Assembly: GCA_937875035.1 (NCBI GenBank) | Contig: CALNCF010000135.1 | Coordinates: forward strand, 1 to 7,972 | DNA: 7,972 nt | Origin: an uncultured Sphingobacteriaceae bacterium | Lineage (GTDB): Bacteria > Bacteroidota > Bacteroidia > Sphingobacteriales > Sphingobacteriaceae | Direction of reading: 5' to 3' | Part shown: positions 1 through 6,770 of the stretch, one piece after another | How positions within the stretch are numbered: position 1 is the first letter of the stretch | How the letters are laid out: every line of letters begins with the position of its first letter | Made by a program: the position numbers and the translations under genes | Notes under the pieces: generated by a model | The model's input: the letters and a program-made list of their open reading frames with translations, nothing else | Told to the model about the DNA's origin: nothing | Database searches by the model: none

Positions 1-1880
1 ACTATTTTACCGCCGTTCGCCTCGATCTTTTCTTTCAGCTCTTCCCGCGACCGGCTGAAGATCCCCGAAACCACAAAAGTTGATCCCAGCAAGGCATTTC
101 CCTCAAGCACGCGTTCCTTCTGCTGAGATACGAACTGTAGACCCTGCTCTTTTAAGAACGCGATCAGCTCCCGGTGACGTTCATCACTGAAATAATCCAG
201 CAGGCTTTGCGCGATCCGTTCCCCGATCTCATCGGCGGCGATCAGTTCTTCGAAGCTGGCCGACATGAGGGCATCTATATTTTTAAAATGAAAGGCCAGG
301 CGCTTCGCTACGGTTTCCCCGACAAAGCGGATGCCTAAGCCGAACAATACTTTTTCAAAGGGATTTTCTTTCGAGCGTTCGATGCCGGCCAGGAGGTTCT
401 CTACGGATCTCTGGCCAAAACGTTCGAGTTGCAGGAGCTCTTGCTCGTGTTCACGCAGGCGGTAGATATCAGCGATGTTGCGGATCAGTCCTTTATAATA
501 CAACTGTTCGATGGTCTCATCGCCCAGGCTGTCTATGTTCATGGCCTTGCGTGAAGTGAAGTGCTGCATCTTACCGATGATCTGCGGGGCGCAGCCTTCT
601 TCGTTCGGACAGTAATGCTGTGCTTCGCCTTCCTTGCGGATCAGTGCTGTGCCGCATACCGGGCAGTGAGTAATGTATTCAACAGGTAATGCGTCTGCTT
701 CCCGTCGTTCCAGGTTCACGGAGATGATCTTGGGGATGATCTCCCCGCCCTTTTCCACTTTCACCCAATCGTTGATCCGTACATCCAGCCTGGCGATCTG
801 GTCGGCGTTGTGCAGGGAGGCGCGCTTAACGGTGGTTCCGGCCAGCAGTACGGGTTGCAGGTTCGCTACCGGGGTGATAGCCCCGGTACGTCCTACCTGG
901 TAGGCAATGGACAAGAGCTGGGTTTCTACCTCGGCAGCTTTGTATTTATAGGCGATGGCCCAGCGTGGCGACTTGGCGGTGTATCCTAACTCTTCCTGCA
1001 AGGCATATGAATTTACTTTGAGCACGATCCCGTCGATGTCGTAATCAAGCTCGTAACGTTTTTCGCTCCAATAGGAAATAAAGTCCAGTACCTCCTCAAT
1101 GTTCTTACACAAGCGATAGGTAGGTGATACATGGAAGCCCCACTCTCGGGCCTTTTCCAGGCTTTCATAATGTGTTCTGAATTTCAGCCGGTCGCCGATC
1201 AGGTTATAGAGATAACAGTCGAGCGGCCTCTTGGCCACCTCTGCCGAGTCCTGCATTTTCAGGGTACCGGCGGCAAAGTTGCGGGGGTTGGCCGCGGCCT
1301 GCTCGCCGAGCTCTTCCCGTTCGCGGTTCAGGCGTTCGAAGGTAGACCGGCGCATGAACACCTCGCCCCTGATCTCGAACTCCGCGGGATAATCGCCCGG
1401 TGTTAACCGCAGGGGAATGCTGGGTATGGTCTTGATATTCGTGGTCACATCATCGCCTTTGGTTCCGTCGCCCCGGGTTACGGCCTGCTTCAAACGACCG
1501 TTCTCGTAGGTGAGCCCGATGGCCAGTCCGTCGAATTTCAATTCGCACACATACTCAAAATCATCGCCCGCGATCTTGCGCGTACGCTGATCGAATTCGA
1601 TGAGGTCTTCTTTCGAGTAAGTATTACCGAGCGAAAGCATCGGGTAACGGTGCGCAACGGTTTTAAAGCTTTTGGTGATGCCCCCGCCTACACGCTGTGT
1701 AGGAGAATCGGGGTCGGCAAATTCGGGGTATGTGGTTTCCAGTTGCTGCAGCTCCTGCAACAGCTGGTCAAAGGTGAGATCGTCAATGGTGGACGCAGCC
1801 AGTACGTAGTACCGGTAATTATGTGTATCGAGCTCCTGGCTGAGCTGCCGGATACGTGCCTCTGCTTCTTCGCGGTTCAT
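1..1880 (-). CDS. ligA: NAD-dependent DNA ligase LigA, 3' end cut by the window edge
   Basis: LigA seals 5'-phosphate/3'-hydroxyl nicks in duplex DNA, using NAD+ to adenylate its active-site lysine; it acts in Okazaki-fragment joining and repair. Reading from the ATG at 1880, 626 residues are visible of a family that usually has about 670-700. Domain Ia shows the NMN-binding pattern YYVLAASTIDDLTFD (24-38). The adenylation motif CELKFDG puts the nucleophilic lysine at K115. Further nucleotidyltransferase motifs follow (TRGDGTKGDDVT, EIRGEVF, NPRNFAAGTLK, DIDGIVLKV), then the OB region (YQVGRTGAITPVA). A zinc finger has cysteines at 406, 409, 424 and 430. Helix-hairpin-helix repeats come next, and the BRCT domain starts near 599 (STFVVSGIF) and is cut after about 28 residues. 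It lies 51 bases after the PorV/PorQ-like gene on the same strand, probably as the last gene of that run. All visible key residues are present, so it looks functional. Confidence 0.98.
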   Translation of the reverse strand, partial: MNREEAEARIRQLSQELDTHNYRYYVLAASTIDDLTFDQLLQELQQLETTYPEFADPDSPTQRVGGGITKSFKTVAHRYPMLSLGNTYSKEDLIEFDQRTRKIAGDDFEYVCELKFDGLAIGLTYENGRLKQAVTRGDGTKGDDVTTNIKTIPSIPLRLTPGDYPAEFEIRGEVFMRRSTFERLNREREELGEQAAANPRNFAAGTLKMQDSAEVAKRPLDCYLYNLIGDRLKFRTHYESLEKAREWGFHVSPTYRLCKNIEEVLDFISYWSEKRYELDYDIDGIVLKVNSYALQEELGYTAKSPRWAIAYKYKAAEVETQLLSIAYQVGRTGAITPVANLQPVLLAGTTVKRASLHNADQIARLDVRINDWVKVEKGGEIIPKIISVNLERREADALPVEYITHCPVCGTALIRKEGEAQHYCPNEEGCAPQIIGKMQHFTSRKAMNIDSLGDETIEQLYYKGLIRNIADIYRLREHEQELLQLERFGQRSVENLLAGIERSKENPFEKVLFGLGIRFVGETVAKRLAFHFKNIDALMSASFEELIAADEIGERIAQSLLDYFSDERHRELIAFLKEQGLQFVSQQKERVLEGNALLGSTFVVSGIFSRSREELKEKIEANGGKI

Positions 1881-1931
1881 GTAGCGAAGGTAAAAAAATA
1901 TTGGATGAGAAAGAGGAAGGGCGGCCTTCGT

Positions 1932-3008
1932 TTACTTGTTTTCGCCGGAGCGGAAAATATCGAGGCGAAGCGAGAATACATTGGAATATAAAGCGTCGGA
2001 TGCATTGCCGATATCCGTCAGCGCGTAATCAATACTCAGGTTCCTGATCTTTAACCCGATACCGATGTTCGGCTGCATGGTGTACACCTGCCGGTCGTTA
2101 AAGTCTTTGCTTTGCTGTATGTTGCCGAGTCCGCCGCGCAGGTAGACCATCTGGCGGTAGCTCAGCTCTGCACCGATGTGCGGGTCGATGCTGAAAGGGT
2201 CGCCCTGTACCAGTACATTTCGTTTTCCGTCGGTGGTCACATCGAGGTTAACCTCGGTATTCAGGCTGAACTTAGGAGATATCTTCGTTTCATAGCCAAC
2301 ACCCAGGATCACTTTCGGAGTGGTAATCTCCGTGGAGTTCTCCGGGATCTCGTTACCGGTTTGCGTAAACACATCCCTGGTGCGCTGGTCGAGCGAGTAC
2401 GACCATGCGTTAAAGGTAGTCGTAATATCCTTTGCCATCAGGCCGAAGCTGAACTGTTTCAGGCGGTATTGTAAAGCGGCATCTAATCCGAAGCCCCAGC
2501 TTTGTCCGAAGTCGCCCACCTTACGGTGGATCACCTTCACATTTCCACCGATGCTCAGGTTGTCGGTCTGCTTGCGGGCATAGGAGCCGATAAAGGCATA
2601 ATCTACCGCAGAGAATGATTTGATGCGGTCGTAATTGATATTGCCGTTGGCATCGATCAGCTCGGTGGTATTGGGAATATCATCTACGCCGAACCGGACT
2701 ACTGAGAGTGCCGCGAAGCTTTTCGCGTCAATCTGCGCAGCAACGGCTCCGTAATCGTACTTGGCGATCCCGGCAAAATATTCAGAGTGCATCAGCCCGA
2801 CCTGGAGGTTCCCGCTCATGCGCGTCAGGCCTGCCGGGTTCCAGTAGCCGGCGGTCACATCATTTGCAGAAGCGACCACGGCATTCGACATACCGAATGC
2901 GCGCGAGCCTACGCCGATGTTCAGGAACTCGTTACTGTATTTCCGGGATTGCGTAAAACCCTGCGATCCGATCAGGATAAAGCTGGTGATGATAAGTAAT
3001 TTGCGCAT
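1932..3008 (-). CDS. PorV/PorQ-family outer-membrane beta-barrel protein
   Basis: 358 residues. The N-terminus is a Sec signal peptide (MRKLLIITSFILIGSQGFTQ, cleavage probably near residue 20). Next comes the family's hallmark block at about 30-63: NIGVGSRAFGMSNAVVASAND, then TAGYWNPAGL. The rest alternates short amphipathic strands with turns, and ends in the strand-like FSLRLDIF, as expected of an FadL-like barrel in the outer membrane. PorV and PorQ themselves are accessory proteins of type IX secretion in Bacteroidota; many paralogues in this family have no assigned role, and I see no other type IX genes here. It should therefore not be called PorV without phylogeny. Its ATG follows directly on the stop of the upstream AcpH-like gene (TAAATG), which suggests translational coupling; I see no Shine-Dalgarno sequence of its own. 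Confidence 0.85.
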   Translation of the reverse strand: MRKLLIITSFILIGSQGFTQSRKYSNEFLNIGVGSRAFGMSNAVVASANDVTAGYWNPAGLTRMSGNLQVGLMHSEYFAGIAKYDYGAVAAQIDAKSFAALSVVRFGVDDIPNTTELIDANGNINYDRIKSFSAVDYAFIGSYARKQTDNLSIGGNVKVIHRKVGDFGQSWGFGLDAALQYRLKQFSFGLMAKDITTTFNAWSYSLDQRTRDVFTQTGNEIPENSTEITTPKVILGVGYETKISPKFSLNTEVNLDVTTDGKRNVLVQGDPFSIDPHIGAELSYRQMVYLRGGLGNIQQSKDFNDRQVYTMQPNIGIGLKIRNLSIDYALTDIGNASDALYSNVFSLRLDIFRSGENK

Positions 3009-3683
3009 TTAGTTTAGCTGCTCTGCAATGAGGTCGAAGATGTAAAGGTAATCTTTTTCAATATTTTCAATAACAAGCGCAAAACATTCGTTCAGGGCTT
3101 TTATTTCAGCCTCCGGGAACCAGGTTTGCAGCATGCGGTGGTTGATACGGTTTAACGCATAGACCACGCTTTCATTATCCTTATAAGAGAATAAATACTG
3201 AACCGTGTTGAAGCGTTCGTAAAAAGGTATAAAGCTTTCAGGATGAGGGATGTTATTCTTTGATAGGAAATCGGTGATGTCTTTGTCGGGCACCCGGGCC
3301 AGCGACCGGTAAAAATGATTGACATCGACGTGGTGATGCCTGATGAGCAGAGTGTCGAGGATGATCTCCAGCCCGATATGCGCCAGTATGTAGGGCCGTA
3401 CCCGCTGGTCGCCGAAAGAGATGTGCTGTATTTCCGTTTTGATCAGCTCTGTTTTTTCGCGGAAATAAGCCGATTCATGAAAGAGCTCATCCACCTGTAT
3501 GTGCCGCTGCCAGCCATCGGCGATCAGTTGTAGGGCGGGCTCGTCTTTCCAGCGTTCGGTGTGCTTATGAGGGTGCAGGTTCCATTTCCGGTCGTGCGTT
3601 TTGGCCAGGTCGGGAAGTACGACCCCTAAAACCCGGTTCGGCTGCGAATGCTGGTCGAAGTAATAGTGCGACAGGAAATTCAT
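3009..3683 (-). CDS. AcpH-like protein (acyl carrier protein phosphodiesterase family), divergent
   Basis: 224 residues, soluble, no signal peptide. The start MNFLSHYYF, the following VVLPDLA (Asp25), the GWQRHIQVDELFH block (His61, Asp65, His69) and the HIGLEIILDTLLIRHHH block (His102, Glu106, Asp110, His116-118) line up by eye with MNFLAHL, the GN-LADF region, G-x-x-H-R-x-I-D and D-x-x-x-D-H-F-L in Escherichia coli AcpH. AcpH removes the 4'-phosphopantetheine arm from acyl carrier protein and has a metal-dependent HD-like fold. The His/Asp content fits a metal site, but overall similarity is low. It could be a relative with another substrate, or a general HD-fold hydrolase. It is the first gene of the minus-strand run and has no space before the PorV/PorQ-like gene. 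No clear ribosome binding site precedes its ATG. Confidence 0.6.
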   Translation of the reverse strand: MNFLSHYYFDQHSQPNRVLGVVLPDLAKTHDRKWNLHPHKHTERWKDEPALQLIADGWQRHIQVDELFHESAYFREKTELIKTEIQHISFGDQRVRPYILAHIGLEIILDTLLIRHHHVDVNHFYRSLARVPDKDITDFLSKNNIPHPESFIPFYERFNTVQYLFSYKDNESVVYALNRINHRMLQTWFPEAEIKALNECFALVIENIEKDYLYIFDLIAEQLN

Positions 3684-3791
3684 TGCGACAAGTTACGAAA
3701 ATATGTGTTCGGCCATACCGGGTCTTTATGCGGATGCTCTATAATGTTTATCGCTTTTTTTAGATTTTTTTCAGGGCTGTGCACAATCGGT

Positions 3792-3799
3792 TATATTTG
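3792..3799 (+). promoter_or_regulatory. Predicted -7 box of the tyrS promoter (Bacteroidota type)
   Basis: TATATTTG is an exact match to the Bacteroidota primary-sigma -7 consensus TAnnTTTG. It lies 46 bases before the tyrS ATG, in the 162-base spacer (3684-3845) between the AcpH-like gene and tyrS. About 20 bases upstream there is no TTG, only a T-tract (3765-3771), so the -33 element is poor; the T-rich stretch 3755-3771 may help as an upstream AT element. Transcription would start near 3805, giving a leader of about 40 bases. I found no comparably good box for the minus-strand gene in this spacer. Confidence 0.6.
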
Positions 3800-3834
3800 T
3801 TCCCTGTTAAAATCAAGGATAATCACCCTAAAAT

Positions 3835-3839
3835 AAGGA
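3835..3839 (+). promoter_or_regulatory. Ribosome binding site that fixes the tyrS start
   Basis: AAGGA lies 6 bases before the ATG at 3846, a normal Shine-Dalgarno spacing. It abuts the in-frame TTG at 3840 with no spacing, which argues against that codon as the start. A second near-copy of the motif with its flank, AAAATCAAGGAT, sits about 20 bases upstream (3809-3820). Confidence 0.65.
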
Positions 3840-3845
3840 TTGAAC

Positions 3846-5138
3846 ATGAATTTTGTCGATGAATTACGCTGGAGAGGAATGCTGCATGACATCATGCCTG
3901 GAGCCGAAGAGAAACTGGATAAAGGCATGGCATCGGGGTATATCGGCTTCGATCCGACCGCCGATTCATTGCATGTGGGGCACCTGACCCAGATCATGAC
4001 CCTGATCCATTTCCAGCGTGCCGGGCACAAGCCCTTTGCCTTGGTGGGCGGCGCTACCGGGATGGTAGGCGATCCTTCGGGGAAGTCGCAGGAGCGTAAC
4101 CTGCTTTCGGAAGAAGCGCTGAACCACAACGTGCATTCCCTGAAAAAGCAACTGGAGAAGTTTCTTGATTTCAACAGCACCGCGGCGAACAAGGCCGTGA
4201 TGGTAAACAATTACGACTGGTTCAAAGACTTTTCATTCCTGGGCTTCATCCGCGATGTGGGTAAGCATATCACGGTGAATTATATGATGGCGAAGGATTC
4301 GGTGAAGAAGCGTCTCGAAGGCGATAATGGTTTGTCATTCACAGAATTCTCCTACCAGCTTATCCAGGGATACGATTTTTATTACCTCTGGAAGCATCAT
4401 CAATGCCTGATCCAGATGGGGGGCTCCGATCAGTGGGGAAATATTGTGACCGGTACGGAGCTGATCCGCCGTAAGGACGGAGGAGCAGCCTTTGCCATGA
4501 CCACCCAATTGATCAAGAAATCCGACGGAACCAAATTCGGGAAATCGGAAGGCGGCAATATCTGGCTCGACCCGGCCGGCGTCATCCACTCCTCCAACCT
4601 CTGCACGGAGATCACGCTGAACACCTCGGATGAGGACGCTAAATCGTACATCCGCATCTTCACCCTGAAAACACAGGAAGAGATCGAAGCGCTGGAAAAA
4701 GAGCATGAGGCTGCGCCGCACCTGCGGATATTACAAAAGGCTTTAGCCAATGATATTACCATTCGTGTGCATTCGGAAGCCGAGCTCGAAACAGCGGTGA
4801 AAACCTCGGAGTTCCTGTTCGGGAATGGTTCGCTGGATTTCCTCACCAGCCTGGATAACGAAGGGGTGATGCAGGTGTTCGAAGGCATTCCGCAGTTCAG
4901 CTTCGCGAAATCCGGACTTGTCCAAGGGCTGAATATCGTGGACCTGCTCGCCGAGCACAGCGCGGTATTCCCATCTAAAGGGGAAGCGAAGAAGATGATC
5001 CAGGGTGGGGGAGTATCGGTGAATAAGGTGAAGGTGAACGGGGTGGATGACCTCATCGGGACCTCACAGCTCATCAACGATAAATTTATTGTAGCGCAAA
5101 AGGGTAAGAAGAATTATTTCTTGCTGATCGCGGAATAA
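3846..5138 (+). CDS. tyrS: Tyrosine--tRNA ligase (TyrRS) with an anomalous segment after the KFGKS loop
   Basis: 430 residues from the ATG at 3846, the length expected for a bacterial TyrRS. The in-frame TTG at 3840 is rejected because an AAGGA box abuts it and because family members begin MNFVEELRWRG. Visible landmarks are the class I HIGH signature as HVGH (43-46) in GFDPTADSLHVGHL, the tyrosine-pocket pattern YQLIQGYD (170-177), QMGGSDQWGN, the KMSKS-type loop KFGKS (230-234) and a C-terminal S4 RNA-binding domain (about 362-430: FPSKGEAKKMIQGGGVSVN, then GKKNYFLLIAE). The oddity is residues 244-258. Where relatives have a TSPYKFYQFWLN-type motif of 13 residues after WLDP, this protein has 15 residues reading AGVIHSSNLCTEITL before NTSDEDA. 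That piece resembles the ribonucleotide reductase active-site region. The frame stays open and both flanks are normal. Whether the enzyme is still active cannot be told from sequence. Monocistronic, with its own promoter and a terminator at 5164-5196. Confidence 0.96.
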   Translation: MNFVDELRWRGMLHDIMPGAEEKLDKGMASGYIGFDPTADSLHVGHLTQIMTLIHFQRAGHKPFALVGGATGMVGDPSGKSQERNLLSEEALNHNVHSLKKQLEKFLDFNSTAANKAVMVNNYDWFKDFSFLGFIRDVGKHITVNYMMAKDSVKKRLEGDNGLSFTEFSYQLIQGYDFYYLWKHHQCLIQMGGSDQWGNIVTGTELIRRKDGGAAFAMTTQLIKKSDGTKFGKSEGGNIWLDPAGVIHSSNLCTEITLNTSDEDAKSYIRIFTLKTQEEIEALEKEHEAAPHLRILQKALANDITIRVHSEAELETAVKTSEFLFGNGSLDFLTSLDNEGVMQVFEGIPQFSFAKSGLVQGLNIVDLLAEHSAVFPSKGEAKKMIQGGGVSVNKVKVNGVDDLIGTSQLINDKFIVAQKGKKNYFLLIAE

Positions 5139-5163
5139 TTCCATCAGGAAAAAACATAAAACG

Positions 5164-5196
5164 ATGCCCGGCTTCGAAAGAGGTGCGGGCATTTTT
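5164..5196 (+). terminator. Intrinsic terminator of tyrS, probably bidirectional
   Basis: ATGCCCG (5164-5170) pairs with CGGGCAT (5186-5192) around a 15-base loop, and the stem is followed by TTTTTATT on the plus strand. On the minus strand the same stem is followed, after two bases, by TTTTATGTTTTTT. It sits between the convergent tyrS and LuxE-like genes, so it can end both. The minus-strand gene's stop codon (5197-5195) lies within the plus-strand T-tract. Confidence 0.85.
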
Positions 5197-6184
5197 ATTG
5201 CACGAGCAGGTTGCATCCCCGGATGTCGGAATGATCGAACCGGCCCAATACGCGGAAACGTTCTTCCGCTTCGTACCTGCCCAGGTCCTGGGTAGCGATG
5301 AACGAGCAGGAATACAGGTTAGCCAGGTCGATGATATTGATGCCGCCTGTTTGTCCTTTGGCGGTATAGCTGAAAGGATCGTTCACTTCGCGGATGAGTA
5401 CTTTCATCCAGGGCGGTGTTTCGAACAGCCCGTCGCCCTTGCTGTAAGCCTGGGAGAGCAGCTCGGTCATGCCGTATTCCGAATGGATCTCCTGTAGCCG
5501 GAAGGCACGGCCAAGTATTTCATGCAGCTCCTCGCGCAGGATCTCCTTTCTTCTTCCCTTCATTCCCCCGGTCTCCATCAGGATGGTATTATTCATCGGG
5601 AAGGGGAACTGCTCGGCGAAATCGAGCAGGGCATAGGTCACACCGATGAGCAGGATCTTTTGTCCGCCCGCAGCTAAGGTTTGCATAGTGCTTTGCAGGG
5701 CTTGCAGGTCGTACAGGAAGTACCCGCTTTGCGGATGCCGGCTCTGCCGGATCAGCTCGTCGACCATATAGATGAGCGAGGAGCCCTCGCGTTCCTGGTA
5801 GGAAGGCAGCAGGGCAAGGATGCAATAATCTTCCGGCTCCCCGTAAAAATGCCGGAAGCCTCGCAGGAAGCTTTCGGTATAGAGCGAAACCTTGCGCACA
5901 GGATGTTTGCTCTGGCTCATCCCTGTGGTGCCGCTGCTGGAAAAGATGATCTCCGCAGGAAATTCTCCGGTCAATACTTCCCGGGTCTTAAATAATTCTA
6001 CCGGAAGGAAGGGGATCTCACGGATACCGGTTACGCTGTCAGGCCGGATACGTAAATGCGAAAGATATTCCCGGTATACAGGATTGTGCGTGGCCTGGTA
6101 CCTGAAAACATCCAGCGCGCAGGATTGGAAGTCGCTGTCGCTCTGAATGGAAAAGATGGATTTTTCAAGATGTTCAGGTTTCAT
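5195..6184 (-). CDS. LuxE-like acyl-protein synthetase (ANL superfamily adenylating enzyme)
   Basis: 329 residues. This family activates a carboxylic acid with ATP and transfers the acyl group to an enzyme cysteine; in luminous bacteria LuxE feeds fatty acid to the LuxC reductase. Motifs in order are the ATP-binding loop SSSGTTGMSQSKH (82-94), METGGMKGRRKE (203-214), the adenylate-binding EYGMTEL (236-242), DLGR (300-303) and VLGRFDHSDIRGCNL (312-326). C324, five residues before the C-terminus, matches the position of the near-terminal cysteine known to carry the acyl group in Vibrio LuxE. The large C-terminal domain of ordinary acyl-CoA synthetases is absent, as usual for LuxE. No luciferase or reductase gene is nearby, so light production is not implied; the substrate is unknown. 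GGAG lies 6 bases before the ATG, supporting the start. It is transcribed away from the lipoprotein gene and converges on tyrS. Confidence 0.87.
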   Translation of the reverse strand: MKPEHLEKSIFSIQSDSDFQSCALDVFRYQATHNPVYREYLSHLRIRPDSVTGIREIPFLPVELFKTREVLTGEFPAEIIFSSSGTTGMSQSKHPVRKVSLYTESFLRGFRHFYGEPEDYCILALLPSYQEREGSSLIYMVDELIRQSRHPQSGYFLYDLQALQSTMQTLAAGGQKILLIGVTYALLDFAEQFPFPMNNTILMETGGMKGRRKEILREELHEILGRAFRLQEIHSEYGMTELLSQAYSKGDGLFETPPWMKVLIREVNDPFSYTAKGQTGGINIIDLANLYSCSFIATQDLGRYEAEERFRVLGRFDHSDIRGCNLLVQ

Positions 6185-6190
6185 TTTTCG

Positions 6191-6194
6191 CTCC
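6191..6194 (-). promoter_or_regulatory. Ribosome binding site of the LuxE-like gene
   Basis: On the minus strand GGAG precedes the ATG at 6184 by 6 bases (GGAGCGAAAAATG). It is one of the few clear Shine-Dalgarno sequences in the window and supports the chosen start. Confidence 0.55.
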
Positions 6195-6220
6195 GGAAAT
6201 AATTCACAGGAAAATTTCGT

Positions 6221-6228
6221 TAAATTTA
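6221..6228. promoter_or_regulatory. Candidate divergent -7 box between the LuxE-like and lipoprotein genes
   Basis: TAAATTTA is a perfect palindrome, so it matches TAnnTTTG with a single last-base mismatch on both strands. It lies in the 64-base spacer (6185-6248). It would give leaders of roughly 14 bases towards the lipoprotein gene and 30 bases towards the LuxE-like gene. I see no -33 TTG at the right distance on either strand, so this is only a candidate. Confidence 0.3.
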
Positions 6229-6248
6229 GGCTTTTGTAAGTAATTCAC

Positions 6249-6734
6249 ATGAAAGGTTTTTTGATCACGGTATCCGTCGCTGCGCTGTTCTTCCTCGCCT
6301 GTAACAAGATCGATGAGTATGATAAGCGTCCGAAGATCTTCGACGGCTCCTATTCCAGCATGAAGGATGCCTCCGGCCGTGATTCTTCCATCATTCTGAA
6401 GTTCACTTTTACCGATGGCGATGGGAACGTGGGCCTGACCCAACGCGATACCGTTCCGCCTTACGACCGCAACCTGCTCATTGATTATTATGAGAAGCAG
6501 AACGGGCAGTTCACCAAAATACTTTTCCCCGAATCGACCGATACCCTGAATTTCTATTACCGCATCAAACAGATCGGCAATGGGCAGATGACCAAGGGTG
6601 AGGTAGAGGTATCCATTAATGTCAGCTTTATTGCGGCCGATACCATTCGTTTCGATTACTATATTCTCGACCGCGACCTGAACAGGAGCAATACGATCAG
6701 CACCGGGCCTATTGTATTATCGGCTCCTCACTGA
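6249..6734 (+). CDS. Small Bacteroidota lipoprotein of unknown function
   Basis: 161 residues. MKGFLITVSVAALFFLAC is a lipoprotein signal peptide with the acceptor cysteine at C18, so the mature protein should be lipid-anchored, probably in the outer membrane. The residues just after the cysteine (NKIDEYDKRP) are rich in Asp, Glu and Lys. This recalls the lipoprotein export signal described in Capnocytophaga and other Bacteroidota, so surface display is possible but inferred. The mature part has a short beta-rich domain with FTFTDGDGNVGL, a motif I associate with unassigned small Bacteroidota lipoproteins; the Asp/Gly loop could bind calcium. The C-terminal half alternates strand-like stretches and lacks catalytic signatures. 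The gene has no clear Shine-Dalgarno sequence and ends 36 bases before hemJ on the same strand, so the two may be co-transcribed. Confidence 0.8.
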   Translation: MKGFLITVSVAALFFLACNKIDEYDKRPKIFDGSYSSMKDASGRDSSIILKFTFTDGDGNVGLTQRDTVPPYDRNLLIDYYEKQNGQFTKILFPESTDTLNFYYRIKQIGNGQMTKGEVEVSINVSFIAADTIRFDYYILDRDLNRSNTISTGPIVLSAPH

Positions 6735-6770
6735 GTTGCTGCATCCTCTTAATTTCCCGTATCTTCACGC

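Noticed and set aside
1916..1929. Small hairpin (GAAGG-GCGG-CCTTC) between the PorV/PorQ-like gene and ligA
   Set aside because: Only a 5-bp stem, and the T-run on the minus strand lies too far away (over 20 bases) to make a credible terminator; ligA is more likely co-transcribed.
3696..3703. TATTTTCG on the minus strand as a -7 box for the AcpH-like gene
   Set aside because: One mismatch to TAnnTTTG, no -33 element, and it would leave a leader of only a few bases; too weak to list.
3840..3845. TTG as an upstream start for tyrS
   Set aside because: The AAGGA box abuts it with no spacing, while the ATG at 3846 has 6-base spacing and fits the usual MNFV start of the family.
3791..4210. 139-residue open frame on the minus strand over the tyrS start
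   Set aside because: It covers the tyrS promoter and N-terminus, has no recognisable motif, and is a shadow of tyrS.
4430..5077. 215-residue open frame on the minus strand, antisense to tyrS
   Set aside because: Ser/Pro-rich translation without domains, fully inside a strongly supported gene on the other strand; a codon-usage shadow.
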